Assembly: GCA_910589155.1 (NCBI GenBank)
Contig: CAJURY010000001.1
Span: forward strand, 310,001-374,000
DNA from: an uncultured Oscillospiraceae bacterium
Lineage (GTDB): Bacteria > Bacillota > Clostridia > Oscillospirales > Oscillospiraceae
DNA length: 64,000 nucleotides
Reading direction: 5' to 3'
Position 1 is the first letter of the stretch. The number at the start of each line of letters is the position of its first letter. Of the stretch, positions 8,578-17,847 are shown in pieces. The notes beneath the pieces were generated by a model. It saw nothing but the letters and a program-made list of their open reading frames with translations. It was not told the DNA's origin and ran no database searches. The position numbers and the translations under genes are program-made.

Positions 8578-8970
8578 TCAACTGTCGAAGCAAGCGCTAT
8601 TCTGAATAGTCGTGCCGATATGCTTTTCCTGTCTCCACAAAGGTGCCAGACCGTCGTCGCCCCAGTATTCGTCTATGGAAAGGATTTTATCCCCTTCGGT
8701 TTTAATAAAAGATACGGCGTGAAAGGACTGCCTTTTATCCTTGGTGTATACATGCGTCACCGTAATTATCAGGTCGCCCAGGGTCTCCTGACGCTCAATC
8801 TCCCCTGCCCAGTCTCCCGGATATTCGCAGTTGGCGCGGACAAATTCATCTACCGTGAAGCGCTCGTTTGTACAATGCCAGTTTACATAGGCGTTTTCAT
8901 GGAAAAAGCTTCGGATGGCCGCTTCATCCTGGGCAAGAACCGCCATCCAAAAATCTTTGACTACAAGCAT
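8578..8970 (-). CDS. NTF2/SnoaL-like small protein
   Basis: A 130-residue protein of the NTF2-like alpha+beta cone fold: N-terminal helices followed by the strand pattern ENAYVNWHC, EYPGDW, LIITVTHVYT, SFHAVSFIK, ILSIDEYWGDDG, the last being the usual C-terminal strand motif of the SnoaL-like group. Members range from isomerases to binding proteins, so no reaction is assigned. GGAGG stands 5 nt before ATG. It is the last gene of the operon, 10 bp after tsaD and immediately before the terminator 8525-8572; it has no obvious link to tRNA modification. Confidence 0.75.
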   Translation of the reverse strand: MLVVKDFWMAVLAQDEAAIRSFFHENAYVNWHCTNERFTVDEFVRANCEYPGDWAGEIERQETLGDLIITVTHVYTKDKRQSFHAVSFIKTEGDKILSIDEYWGDDGLAPLWRQEKHIGTTIQNSACFDS

Positions 8971-8980
8971 TCGTTCCTCC

Positions 8981-9997
8981 TTAAAGCCGTTCGCCCAAAA
9001 TGGACTTGGTCGCGTAGGCGTTCAGCGTCTGATCCGCCACGTTGCCCGCAAGATACTCATAATATCCTTGAGCGCCAATCATCGCTCCATTGTCTCCGCA
9101 AAGGCTGAGCGGCGGCATAAAGACTTCTGTATTCAGTTTAGCCGCCGCCTGTAAAATATCCCGCCGGATTCTGGAATTTGCCGCCACACCGCCGGCAACC
9201 GCCAATTTGCGGTAGCCTGTCCGCTTCAAAGCTTCCATGGTGCGGGGCACCAGATTGTCGGAAGCCGCCGCCGCAAAAGACGCGCACAGAGAAGGAACGT
9301 CAATTTCCTCTCCTTTTTGTCTTGCGTTGTGAATGAGGTTGATAGCAGCCGTTTTCAGGCCGGAGAAGGACATATCCAGCGGGTTTGCGCCGGGTTTGGA
9401 ACGAGGCAGGGCGTATTTTTTCGCATCTCCCAGCGCCGCCATGGCGTCCAGCGCCTTGCCGCCGGGATAGGGCATTCCAAGAACGCGGGCGACTTTATCG
9501 AAGCACTCCCCCGCTGCATCATCCAGTGTCGTTCCCATAATTTCCATTTTTGTATAATCTTTTACATCAATGAGCATGGTATGGCCACCGGAAATCATCA
9601 GGCACAAAAAAGGCGGCTCCAGTTCCGGGTAAGCTAAATAATTTGCCGCAATATGCCCACGAATATGATGCACCGGGATTAAAGGCTTTTGCAAAGCCAA
9701 CGCGGTAGCCTTGGCAAAGCTCACTCCCACTAAAACCGCGCCGATGAGTCCCGGCGCATAGGTCACAGCCACCGCGTCAATCTCCTTTTTGGAAATGCCT
9801 GCATTTTGTATCGCCTGCTCCGCCAGCCCGGAAATTGCTTCCACGTGTTTTCTGGAGGCAATTTCCGGCACCACACCGCCGTACAGCTTGTGCAGTTCCA
9901 CTTGCGAGGCGATGCAGTCTGTGAGAATCTTCCGCCCATCTTCTACCAGCGCCACCGCCGTTTCGTCGCAGGAGGATTCTACCGCCATAATAATCAT
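8981..9997 (-). CDS. tsaD: tRNA N6-adenosine threonylcarbamoyltransferase TsaD
   Basis: A 338-residue ASKHA-fold protein that transfers the threonylcarbamoyl group to A37 of ANN-decoding tRNAs, working with TsaB, TsaC and TsaE. Metal-ligand histidines are in HIRGH at 111-115; nucleotide-binding motifs SSCDETAVA near the N-terminus, ISGGHT in the middle and GGVAANS in the C-terminal half are intact. ATG 9997 follows AAAGGAG at about 8 nt; an in-frame ATG at 9988 is possible. It lies 1 bp after rimI, the common rimI-tsaD pairing of Firmicutes. tsaB and tsaE are not in the window. Confidence 0.97.
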   Translation of the reverse strand: MIIMAVESSCDETAVALVEDGRKILTDCIASQVELHKLYGGVVPEIASRKHVEAISGLAEQAIQNAGISKKEIDAVAVTYAPGLIGAVLVGVSFAKATALALQKPLIPVHHIRGHIAANYLAYPELEPPFLCLMISGGHTMLIDVKDYTKMEIMGTTLDDAAGECFDKVARVLGMPYPGGKALDAMAALGDAKKYALPRSKPGANPLDMSFSGLKTAAINLIHNARQKGEEIDVPSLCASFAAAASDNLVPRTMEALKRTGYRKLAVAGGVAANSRIRRDILQAAAKLNTEVFMPPLSLCGDNGAMIGAQGYYEYLAGNVADQTLNAYATKSILGERL

Positions 9998-9998
9998 T

Positions 9999-10436
9999 TT
10001 AAAGCTCCTTTCGGAGGATCAGCGCATCCTCTCTTGGATTTCTATAATAATTGGGGCGCTTTCCCACCTGCGAAAAGCCAAGCTTTTCATACAGCGCCTT
10101 GGCAGGCTGGTTGGATGCGCGCACTTCCAGGGTCAGGCTGCGCACGTTCTTTTCCAAAAGGGCGCTGCAAAGCGCCAGCACCAGCTTTTCCGCTATCCCC
10201 TGCCGCCGGAAAGCGGGAGTTACGGCAAGGTTCATCATATCCCCTTCCCCCAGTACGCTTTGGCTGCCCACATAGCCCAGCACCGCATCCTGTTCCATTG
10301 CCACCAGCCATAAGCTTAAAGGGTTTCCAAGCTCCCCGGCAATGGAAGCTTCGCTCCAGGGATCTGCAAAGCAGACTTTTTCCAACGCCGCCACCTGTCC
10401 TACATGGTTGGCGTTCATCTGTTTCATTTCTATCAT
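9999..10436 (-). CDS. rimI: Ribosomal-protein-alanine N-acetyltransferase RimI
   Basis: A 145-residue GNAT acetyltransferase. The acetyl-CoA-binding signature is seen as VTPAFRRQGIAEKL, and the C-terminal region KALYEKLGFSQVGKRPNYY is typical of RimI, which acetylates the N-terminal alanine of S18. The start ATG 10436 overlaps the polA stop in ATGA; a longer frame reaching back into polA is not credible. Sits between polA and tsaD, so translational coupling on both sides is likely. Confidence 0.93.
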   Translation of the reverse strand: MIEMKQMNANHVGQVAALEKVCFADPWSEASIAGELGNPLSLWLVAMEQDAVLGYVGSQSVLGEGDMMNLAVTPAFRRQGIAEKLVLALCSALLEKNVRSLTLEVRASNQPAKALYEKLGFSQVGKRPNYYRNPREDALILRKEL

Positions 10437-12958
10437 TTTGTTTCGTACCAGCTTTTTCCGGCTTTTGCTTCCACTGTAAGAGGAACGGACAAAGCGGCCA
10501 CATGCTCCATTTCTTCTGTGACAATGCGCTTTACCTGCTCCGCTTCCGCCTCCGGGCATTCCACAATCAGTTCGTCATGCACCTGCAAAATGAGCTTCGC
10601 CTCCAGCTTTGCCGCTTCCAGAGTGCGGCTCACATGAAGCATAGCAAGCTTAATGATATCCGCTGCCGTGCCTTGAATGGGGGTATTCATTGCAATGCGC
10701 TCCGCGCCCTGCCGAATATTATAATTGCTGCTTTTGATTTCCGGGATATACCGGCGGCGTCCATACAAGGTGCTAACATAGCCCATGGTCTTTGCCTGCT
10801 CTACAATTTCATGCATATAGGCGCGAACCCCTGCGTAGCGGGAAAGATAACCGTCGATATACTGCTTGGCCTCCCACCGGCTCACACCGATGTCCTCGGA
10901 AAGAGAAAACTCCGAAATACCATAGACAATGCCAAAATTGACCGCCTTGGCGCTGCGCCGCTGCAAGGAAGTCACTTCTTTCGCAGGAACGCCAAACACC
11001 TGAGAAGCAGTCACGGTATGAATGTCCTGCCCGCTTTGGAAGGCCTGCTGCATAATGGGATCGTCCGCAATGTGCGCCAGTACCCGCAGTTCAATCTGGC
11101 TGTAATCCGCGTCTACCAGGACGCAGCCAGGCTTTGGCACAAACATTTTCCGTAGCTCGCTGCCCAGCTCCGTCCGTACCGGGATATTTTGAATATTCGG
11201 CTCTGTGGAGGAGAGTCGCCCGGTGGCTGTGACCATATTCTGAAAGGTGGTGTGGATTCTGCCATCCGACCCAACGACTTTCAACAGCCCGTCCACATAG
11301 GTAGACTTCAGCTTGGTAAGGGTGCGAAATTCCAGAATTTCCGTCACAATCGGGTGCTTGTCCCGCAGTCGCTCCAAAACCTCCGCATTGGTGGAATAGC
11401 CGGTTTTCGTTTTCTTTACTGGAGGCAAGCCCAGCTTTTCAAAAAGCACCTCTCCAAGCTGCTTGGGGGAATTGATATTAAAAGTCTCCCCAGCGTACTC
11501 GTAAATGTTCCGTTCCGCCGCCTGAATGCGCTCAGACAGCATATTGCCGAATTCCGCCAACGCCTTTTGATCAATGGGGACTCCAGCCTGCTCCATATCG
11601 TACAAAACCCTGCAAAGGGGGAACTCGATTTCCCGATATAACCGCTCCATACCCATGTTTTGCAATTCCGGCTCCAAAAGAAGGCAAAGCTGCCAGATTG
11701 CTTCCGCTCTGTCGGAAGGTTCCGTGACCTCCTGGTTTAAATGGTGCATTGCCATACGCTTGAGACCGTAATCTGTCAAACTGGGATTTAAATCGTAGGC
11801 GGCCAGCGCCGTGTCAAAAATAAAATCTTCTCCCGGCAAGCCCTGCAATTGCAAAGCGTGCAGCGTCGCTTTTAAATCGTGGCAGATTTTTGGAGTTCCC
11901 GCTTCCAAAAGCGTCTCCAGCGCCTTTGTTCGCTCCAAAGGCGTAACGCTGCAAACGCCCTGCTCCCACGCAATGGAAATTGTCCCATCCTCGGCAAGAT
12001 CAACCGCGCATTTTGTCCCTGCTGAGGGAAGCTCACAGCATACAGACAGCTTTTGCTGCCTGCCCTGACGGACTGCCGGAATCGCCGCTTCCCGCAGACG
12101 GTAGCGGTCGATGAGTTTGGAAAATTCCAGCCGCACGAATAAGTCATACAGCGTTTTTTGATCAGGATCGCGAATCATTGCGTCCTCCGGGTGAAAAGCA
12201 ATGGGCGCTTCACAGCGAATTGTCGCTAAATCATAGGATAAATAGGCGTTGTCTTTTCCATTTTCCAGCTTTTCCCGGAGCTTTGGGCGAATGGAAGCAT
12301 CCTGTAAGTTTTCGTAAACCCCGTCCAAAGTGCCAAACTTATACAGCAAATCCTTAGCGGTTTTGGGTCCAACTCCCGCAATGCCTGGAATATTGTCGGA
12401 AGAATCCCCCATCAGCGCTTTCAAATCAATGAGTCTTTGGGGTTCAAAACCATACTCCGCCTGGAACTGCGCCTCGTCGTACAGCGTCGCTTCCGTTCGC
12501 CCGGCTTTGGAGATAACCAGCTTGACATTGACATGCCCATCAATGAGCTGCAAGCTGTCCCGGTCTCCTGTGACAATCACGCAGTCCCAGTTTTCCTGTC
12601 CGCAGATTTTGCCCACGGTCCCAATCACATCGTCCGCTTCCCAGCCCTGACATTCGTAAATCGGAATGTTCATGGCGTTCAGGATTTCCTTCATGATAGG
12701 CATTTGCTGCGCCAGTTCCTCCGGCATCCCATGGCGGGTCGCCTTGTAGCCGTCGTACTGCAAATGCCGGAAGGTAGGGCCATGGAGGTCAAAGGCCACA
12801 CAAACCGCGTCCGGCTTTTCCTCGGCCTCCATGCGCTGCAAAATATTCAAAAAACCGAACACCGCGTTGGTATGCACACCGTCTTTTGTAGTCATATCGT
12901 GAATGCCGTAAAACGCCCGGTTAATGACGCTGTTGCCGTCTAAAATCAGAAGCTTCAT
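10433..12958 (-). CDS. polA: DNA polymerase I
   Basis: An 841-residue family A polymerase. Residues 1-290 are the 5' nuclease domain (LILDGNSVINRAFYG, GDRDSLQLI). The middle 3'-5' exonuclease-like domain has lost the catalytic DxE (CAVDLAEDG where a DTET-type motif should be), as in Bacillus-type enzymes, so proofreading is probably absent. The polymerase domain is intact: motif A VLVDADYSQIELR, motif B RRSAKAVNFGIVYG, motif C VHDELI. It fills Okazaki gaps and repair patches. ATG 12958 is 1 bp after the cysS stop; an in-frame extension into cysS was rejected. Confidence 0.97.
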   Translation of the reverse strand: MKLLILDGNSVINRAFYGIHDMTTKDGVHTNAVFGFLNILQRMEAEEKPDAVCVAFDLHGPTFRHLQYDGYKATRHGMPEELAQQMPIMKEILNAMNIPIYECQGWEADDVIGTVGKICGQENWDCVIVTGDRDSLQLIDGHVNVKLVISKAGRTEATLYDEAQFQAEYGFEPQRLIDLKALMGDSSDNIPGIAGVGPKTAKDLLYKFGTLDGVYENLQDASIRPKLREKLENGKDNAYLSYDLATIRCEAPIAFHPEDAMIRDPDQKTLYDLFVRLEFSKLIDRYRLREAAIPAVRQGRQQKLSVCCELPSAGTKCAVDLAEDGTISIAWEQGVCSVTPLERTKALETLLEAGTPKICHDLKATLHALQLQGLPGEDFIFDTALAAYDLNPSLTDYGLKRMAMHHLNQEVTEPSDRAEAIWQLCLLLEPELQNMGMERLYREIEFPLCRVLYDMEQAGVPIDQKALAEFGNMLSERIQAAERNIYEYAGETFNINSPKQLGEVLFEKLGLPPVKKTKTGYSTNAEVLERLRDKHPIVTEILEFRTLTKLKSTYVDGLLKVVGSDGRIHTTFQNMVTATGRLSSTEPNIQNIPVRTELGSELRKMFVPKPGCVLVDADYSQIELRVLAHIADDPIMQQAFQSGQDIHTVTASQVFGVPAKEVTSLQRRSAKAVNFGIVYGISEFSLSEDIGVSRWEAKQYIDGYLSRYAGVRAYMHEIVEQAKTMGYVSTLYGRRRYIPEIKSSNYNIRQGAERIAMNTPIQGTAADIIKLAMLHVSRTLEAAKLEAKLILQVHDELIVECPEAEAEQVKRIVTEEMEHVAALSVPLTVEAKAGKSWYETK

Positions 12959-12959
12959 C

Positions 12960-14384
12960 TTACACCCGCTTCCACTTGGAGCCTTGCGGCGTGTCGATAA
13001 TCTCAATGCCCTGCGCTTTCAGTTCGTCGCGAATGCGGTCTGCCTCCGCCCAGTTTTTCTCTTTTTTCGCCGCAAGTCGGGCGCTTACCAGCGCGTCGAT
13101 GATCGGGTCATGCTCCTGGGCTTCTTCCTCCCGCTTCTTTTCCGCCCGCATTTTCGCGGCGGCTTCCAATAGATTCAGGCTCAGAACCTGATCAAAGTCC
13201 TTGATCGCCGCCAGTTTTGTTGTATCATTGGTTTTTGCCTTTAGCACGTCATACACAGCGGTGACCGCCAAAGAGGTGTTCAGATCGCCGTTCAGCGCGG
13301 TGAGGAATTTCCCCTTCAGCTTATCAAACGCTTCCTTATCCACCGCTTCTTCCGTGTCCGGGCTCAGCTCCGCGATTTTGGCAGTCAACTTCTGGTAAGC
13401 AACGGCGGCGTTGTCCAGATTTTCATAGGAAAATACCAGATTCCGACGGTAGTGGCTTTGCAGGCAGAAAAGGCGATACACCATGGGGTCATAGCCCTTG
13501 CTTTCCAGCAGAGAAACTGTCAGAAATTCGCCCTTGGACTTGGACATTTTGCCGTCGTTGGTGTTCAAATGGTGAACATGGAACCAGTAATTGCACCATT
13601 TGTGCCCCAAAAAGCTTTCCGACTGGGCAATTTCATTGGTATGATGGGGAAACGCGTTGTCAATGCCGCCGCAGTGGATGTCCAGATCCTCGCCAAGATG
13701 CTTTAGCGAAATACCAGAACATTCAATGTGCCAGCCGGGATAACCCACGCCCCAGGGAGATTCCCATTTCAGCGCCTGATCCTCAAATTTGGACTTGGTA
13801 AACCAGAGGACAAAATCATTTTTATTGCGCTTATTGGTATCCTCTTCCACGCCTTCCCGCACGCCCACAGCCAGATTCTCCTCTTCGTGGTCGCCGAAGG
13901 CATAGTATTTTTCCAGTTTGGAGGTATCAAAGTATACGTTGCCTCCCGCAAGATATGCAAAGCCCTTTTCCAACAGTCCGGAAACAATCTGGATAAATTC
14001 GTCTATACAGTTGGTCGCAGGCTCCACCACATCCGGTCGCTTAATATTCAGCTTTTCGCAGTCGGCAAAAAAAGCGTCGGTGTAGTATTTTGCAATTTCC
14101 ATGACGCTTTTGTGCTCCCGGCGGGCGCCTTTCAGCATTTTGTCCTCGCCGGTATCCGCATCGGAGGCCAGATGGCCAACGTCTGTGATGTTCATGACCC
14201 GCTTCACCGGGTAGCCCACATAGCGCAGGGCTTTTTCCAGCACATCCTCCATAATATACGTCCTGAGATTGCCAATATGGGCAAAATGGTACACAGTAGG
14301 GCCGCAGGTGTACATCTTCACCAACCCCTCGTGATTGGGCTTAAATTCTTCCTTTTTGTGAGACAATGAGTTATAAAGGTACAT
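12960..14384 (-). CDS. cysS: Cysteinyl-tRNA synthetase
   Basis: A 474-residue class I synthetase. The HIGH-type motif HIGN is in the first 40 residues next to the zinc ligand TCGPTVY, and KMSKSKG is present near residue 265. The C-terminal basic tail ends in the usual PQGSKWKRV-like sequence. It charges tRNA-Cys. The gene overlaps the 3' end of cysE by 14 nt, and both are downstream of a cysteine T-box, so supply of cysteine and of Cys-tRNA are co-regulated by uncharged tRNA-Cys. Confidence 0.97.
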   Translation of the reverse strand: MYLYNSLSHKKEEFKPNHEGLVKMYTCGPTVYHFAHIGNLRTYIMEDVLEKALRYVGYPVKRVMNITDVGHLASDADTGEDKMLKGARREHKSVMEIAKYYTDAFFADCEKLNIKRPDVVEPATNCIDEFIQIVSGLLEKGFAYLAGGNVYFDTSKLEKYYAFGDHEEENLAVGVREGVEEDTNKRNKNDFVLWFTKSKFEDQALKWESPWGVGYPGWHIECSGISLKHLGEDLDIHCGGIDNAFPHHTNEIAQSESFLGHKWCNYWFHVHHLNTNDGKMSKSKGEFLTVSLLESKGYDPMVYRLFCLQSHYRRNLVFSYENLDNAAVAYQKLTAKIAELSPDTEEAVDKEAFDKLKGKFLTALNGDLNTSLAVTAVYDVLKAKTNDTTKLAAIKDFDQVLSLNLLEAAAKMRAEKKREEEAQEHDPIIDALVSARLAAKKEKNWAEADRIRDELKAQGIEIIDTPQGSKWKRV

Positions 14385-14997
14385 TTTGACACTCCTTTTG
14401 TTGTTTTTCCAGTTGTTCTATTCTGCTGCGCAATTCTTGCAGCTCCAACGCTACGGGGTCTGGGGTATGCACATGATCCAGCTTTTCGCCGTTGATGCGC
14501 ACCACATGGCCAGGTACGCCAACCACTGTGGAATTTTCCGGCACATCCCGCAGCACCACGGCATTGGCCGCTACACGAGCATGATTCCCAACATAAATGG
14601 GTCCTAAAATTTTCGCGCCGCTGCCCACCATGACATGATTCCCCAAAGTAGGGTGCCGCTTCCCGGAGGAAATGCCGGTGCCGCCCAGGGTAACGCCCTG
14701 ATAAATCAGGCAGTCGTCGCCAATTTCCGTGGTCGCGCCAATGACAACGCCTGTTCCATGGTCGATGACCAGCCGCCTTCCAATGGTCGCGGCAGGATGA
14801 ATCTCAATTCCTGTTACCCATTTTGCGTGCTGAGAGACCCAGCGTGCCAAAAAGCGGCGTTTGTGGCAGTAAAGCCAGTGGGCGATACGATAATAAATGG
14901 TTGCGTGCAGGCCGTGATATAATAGGAAAATTTCCAGCTTAGATCTGGCTGCCGGGTCGTTTTTCTGATAAGCTTCAATGGTTTCTTTTAAAAACAT
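14371..14997 (-). CDS. cysE: Serine O-acetyltransferase
   Basis: A 208-residue serine acetyltransferase making O-acetylserine for cysteine synthesis. The N-terminal helical part is short (Firmicutes form), followed by the left-handed beta-helix with hexapeptides and the signature GIEIHPAATIGRRLVIDHGTG. A C-terminal helix rich in Glu/Gln follows. ATG 14997 is chosen because GGAGG lies 8 nt upstream; an upstream TTG is inside that ribosome site. First structural gene after the T-box leader. Confidence 0.95.
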   Translation of the reverse strand: MFLKETIEAYQKNDPAARSKLEIFLLYHGLHATIYYRIAHWLYCHKRRFLARWVSQHAKWVTGIEIHPAATIGRRLVIDHGTGVVIGATTEIGDDCLIYQGVTLGGTGISSGKRHPTLGNHVMVGSGAKILGPIYVGNHARVAANAVVLRDVPENSTVVGVPGHVVRINGEKLDHVHTPDPVALELQELRSRIEQLEKQQKECQNVPL

Positions 14998-15056
14998 GGT
15001 ATGTTCCTCCAAGAAAGTGTACAGAGTATGATCTGCCGCCCTATTCTATGACAAAC

Positions 15057-15268
15057 GCCCGCCTCTTGCAACAAAGGTCAAGAGGCGGGCAAAATGCTCG
15101 CGGTTCCACTCTGATTTCTCACTTACAGCCTTACGCGGCCAACGGGGTCTCCCCTTCACTCCCGAACGCACTTCGCCTTTTCCTGACCGCCGGGGTTTCC
15201 AGCCCAAGACCCCGACTCTCTGCCGCCATTACAAAAAGTTACTCTTTTCGATCAATGTGATATGAAAT
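15057..15268 (-). promoter_or_regulatory. T-box leader, cysteine-specific
   Basis: Minus-strand leader upstream of cysE. The T-box core AGAGTGGAACCGCG is at 15099-15112 and can pair with uncharged tRNA ends. The terminator is a 12-bp perfect stem (15057-15068 with 15079-15090). In stem I, the pattern GAA-G-UGC before a GGGAG-type purine run puts the specifier UGC (Cys) at 15168-15170, matching cysE and cysS downstream. Transcription antitermination on uncharged tRNA-Cys is the established mechanism of the class. Confidence 0.93.
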
Positions 15269-15275
15269 TTTCTTC

Positions 15276-15304
15276 ATTTTACCATTTGGCGCATGGCTTG
15301 TCAA
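15276..15304 (-). promoter_or_regulatory. Promoter of the cysE T-box operon
   Basis: Minus-strand TTGACA (15299-15304), 17-bp spacer ending in TGG, TAAAAT (15276-15281). The -35 overlaps the stop codon of the upstream peptidase gene. Confidence 0.8.
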
Positions 15305-15918
15305 CTCTTATACAAGACGAAATACGTGTTCCGATAAAGGGGCATTTTCACCATACCAGTATTCCACAATTTCTGAAACGCCTGTTTTTCAATCCTTCTG
15401 TTATAGTATTTTTCTTCACAATTCGCGAATTCATTCCAGGAATCCGCAACATAGAAATTATTTTCATCGTAGCCAACCACAGGAACATAATGCAAAAAGC
15501 TCTGCCCCACCTGCGATCGCAACATCACGATCACCGGATTTCCCTTGCTGATTTCATTTTTCAGGGCGTTTTGGTTGCCAGTACAATACTGTGCGCAAAA
15601 GCCGTACTGCATGAGCTGCTTTCGTATGCCGCTGGGATATACGCATCCATCCTTCGTTTTGCCGGTCATGTTCTCATACAGTGCGTTTCCTTCTGCTTCT
15701 ATCCCCCAATGCCGCAAAACATAGGCCAATGAAAAGGCGGCGCACTGGTTGCCGTCCTGAAAATCGGTTCTGTTCTCTTTTGTAACGACAAACTGTTTGT
15801 ATCTGCATCGACAAGAAAAGCGGAAAAACAGAATCCCCATGAAAACAGCATTTACAGTCGTTGTGATAACAAGGTAATTAGCAAAAGAGGCAGCAAGTAT
15901 CCAGAAAAAAAGTTTCAT
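15301..15918 (-). CDS. Membrane-anchored C39-like cysteine peptidase
   Basis: A 205-residue protein with an N-terminal hydrophobic segment of about 30 residues, a basic CRCR patch and a papain-fold domain. The active-site pattern of C39-type peptidases is visible: Cys59 in GNQCAAFSLAYVLRHWG, His143 in FLHYVPVVGYD and Asp159 in VADSWN. No ABC transporter or bacteriocin gene adjoins it, so it is more likely a stand-alone peptidase than a bacteriocin processor. ATG 15918 follows the pgsA stop by 8 bp; the longer frame starting inside pgsA was rejected. Substrate unknown. Confidence 0.8.
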   Translation of the reverse strand: MKLFFWILAASFANYLVITTTVNAVFMGILFFRFSCRCRYKQFVVTKENRTDFQDGNQCAAFSLAYVLRHWGIEAEGNALYENMTGKTKDGCVYPSGIRKQLMQYGFCAQYCTGNQNALKNEISKGNPVIVMLRSQVGQSFLHYVPVVGYDENNFYVADSWNEFANCEEKYYNRRIEKQAFQKLWNTGMVKMPLYRNTYFVLYKS

Positions 15919-15926
15919 GGTAATTT

Positions 15927-16454
15927 TTAGTTCCAAATACAGCTCCAGTTCTGTATAAAATATTCGATACCGGAATACACCGTTGTAATCAGGATTACTG
16001 CAATCACTGTCCAATTCAGCCAGGCAATGCCGGGAAACGCCATCATCGCGCAAAGCCCAATCATGGTACTGGCGGTTTTCACCTTGCCGCTCCAACCTGC
16101 TGCAATGACATTCCCCTTCCCCACTGCAACCAGCCGCAATCCGGTCACGGCAAATTCTCTGGTAAGGACAATCATCAGCGCCCAGGCGGGCATTACATTC
16201 CACTGGCAGAAAACGCACATCACAGAAATCACCAGCAGCTTATCCGCCAGAGGATCCAGGAATTTTCCAAAATCGCTGACCTGATCGCAGTGCCGGGCAA
16301 TATAGCCGTCTACAAAATCCGTAAGGCTTGCCAGAACAAAGACCGCCAGCGCCGCGAACATCCAAACGCCGGAGCCGCCGCTGAGATACAAAAAAGCCAT
16401 GCAAACGGGAATCATCAAAACCCGCAAAAGCGTAATTTTGCTAGCAGTTGTCAT
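15927..16454 (-). CDS. pgsA: CDP-diacylglycerol-glycerol-3-phosphate phosphatidyltransferase
   Basis: A 175-residue membrane enzyme of phospholipid synthesis making phosphatidylglycerol phosphate. The CDP-alcohol phosphotransferase motif DG-x2-AR-x8-G-x3-D-x3-D is intact (DGYIAR, then GKFLDPLADK). Five to six hydrophobic helices are seen. The start overlaps the rimO stop in ATGA; rimO-pgsA-recA proximity is common in Firmicutes. Confidence 0.95.
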   Translation of the reverse strand: MTTASKITLLRVLMIPVCMAFLYLSGGSGVWMFAALAVFVLASLTDFVDGYIARHCDQVSDFGKFLDPLADKLLVISVMCVFCQWNVMPAWALMIVLTREFAVTGLRLVAVGKGNVIAAGWSGKVKTASTMIGLCAMMAFPGIAWLNWTVIAVILITTVYSGIEYFIQNWSCIWN

Positions 16455-17785
16455 AGCGCATCCTCCTGTTTCCAGCCTGTAAGTTCGCCGTCTGTGACGC
16501 CGTCAATGGTAACTTGGACAAAGCATCCGGTTCTGACTGGGGTTTCCGCCGTAAACCATACCCGTCCGTCGATTTCCGGGGAATCGGCGTAGGTTCTTCC
16601 GAAGTACAGATCCTCCTCCGGATCATAGCCGTCGCAGAGCACCTCCAGAGTTTTTCCTACCATAGCCCCATTGTAATCGTCCATAATCCGGCTTTGCAGC
16701 TCCGCCAGAATTTCGGCACGCTGCACTGCCACCTCTGTTGGAGGGTATTCCATTTTCGCCGCAGGCGTACCCTCCTCTGGGGAAAAGGCAAAAGCGCCAA
16801 CCCGTTCCAGCTTCTGCGCTTTGAGGAAATTGCAAAGCTGCATAAATTCTTCCTCGCCCTCGCCGGGCAGTCCGGTAATGATACTGGTGCGCAGTACTAA
16901 TCCGGGAATTTGGCGGCGCAAAGAGTCAAAAAGTTTTTCCAAATACACGCCGTCGCCCCGGCGGTTCATACGGCGAAGAATTTCATCGTTGACGTGCTGA
17001 ATGGGAATGTCCAGATATTTCACAATTTTGGGTTCCTGGGCAATCACGTCAATCATTTCCTGGGTAATTTCATCGGGATAAAGGTAGTGAATCCGAATCC
17101 AGCGAATCCCGTCAATTTTGGCAAGCTCCCGCAAAAGCGCAGGAAGCATGGACTTGCCGCCATTCAAATCCGTCCCGTAGCGGCTGGTATCCTGCGCCAC
17201 CACAATCAACTCTTTTGTGCCGTTTTGCACCAAAATCCGCGCTTCATAAAGAATATCGTCCATACTGCGGCTGCGGTATCTGCCGCGTAAAGAAGGAATC
17301 ACGCAGTAGGCGCAGCGGTTGTCGCAGCCTTCCGCGATTTTAATGTAGGCGTAATGCTCCGGGGTCGTAAGCACACGGCCAACCTCCATTTGCGGGGCGT
17401 TCAGATTACCAAAACAGCTTACCTGCTCCCCTGCCAACAGCTCATGGACTGCTGTGACAATTTCACCATAGCTGCCCGTACCCAATACGCCGTCTACCTC
17501 CGGCATTTCCTTCAGGATTTCCTTTTTGTACCGCTGGGAAAGACAGCCTGTTACCAGTATTTTGCCCACCAAGCCTTCCGCCTTCAGCGCAGCAGTGGAC
17601 AAAATGTGGTCAATCGCCTCCGACTTTGCAGAATCAATGAAGCCGCAGGTGTTAATGACCGCGACGTCCGCCCCCTCCACGTCAGGCAAAATTTCAAAAC
17701 CAGCCTCTTGGAGCAAAAACATCATCTGCTCACAATCCACCTGATTTTTGGCGCAGCCCAGGGAAATAAATCCAACCTTCGCCAT
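16451..17785 (-). CDS. rimO: Ribosomal protein S12 methylthiotransferase RimO
   Basis: A 444-residue radical-SAM methylthiotransferase acting on Asp88 of S12. The N-terminal UPF0004 cysteines are C11, C47 and C81; the radical-SAM cluster is C154, C158, C161 (GCDNRCAYC); a C-terminal TRAM domain ends the protein. ATG 17785 fits the family N-terminus AKVGFISLGCAKN and follows AAAGGTG; upstream in-frame codons have no family counterpart. Confidence 0.96.
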   Translation of the reverse strand: MAKVGFISLGCAKNQVDCEQMMFLLQEAGFEILPDVEGADVAVINTCGFIDSAKSEAIDHILSTAALKAEGLVGKILVTGCLSQRYKKEILKEMPEVDGVLGTGSYGEIVTAVHELLAGEQVSCFGNLNAPQMEVGRVLTTPEHYAYIKIAEGCDNRCAYCVIPSLRGRYRSRSMDDILYEARILVQNGTKELIVVAQDTSRYGTDLNGGKSMLPALLRELAKIDGIRWIRIHYLYPDEITQEMIDVIAQEPKIVKYLDIPIQHVNDEILRRMNRRGDGVYLEKLFDSLRRQIPGLVLRTSIITGLPGEGEEEFMQLCNFLKAQKLERVGAFAFSPEEGTPAAKMEYPPTEVAVQRAEILAELQSRIMDDYNGAMVGKTLEVLCDGYDPEEDLYFGRTYADSPEIDGRVWFTAETPVRTGCFVQVTIDGVTDGELTGWKQEDAL

Positions 17786-17847
17786 ATTGACATTCACACC
17801 TTTCCGCTGCCAAACAAACCCATTTTTCGCAGCATTTGTTCCTATTT

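Noticed and set aside
9806..11155. Plus-strand frame of 449 codons opposite tsaD, rimI and polA
   Set aside because: Antisense to three conserved genes and without recognisable motifs.
15301..15918. C39-like peptidase as part of a bacteriocin exporter
   Set aside because: No ABC transporter, precursor peptide with double-glycine leader or immunity gene was found next to it.
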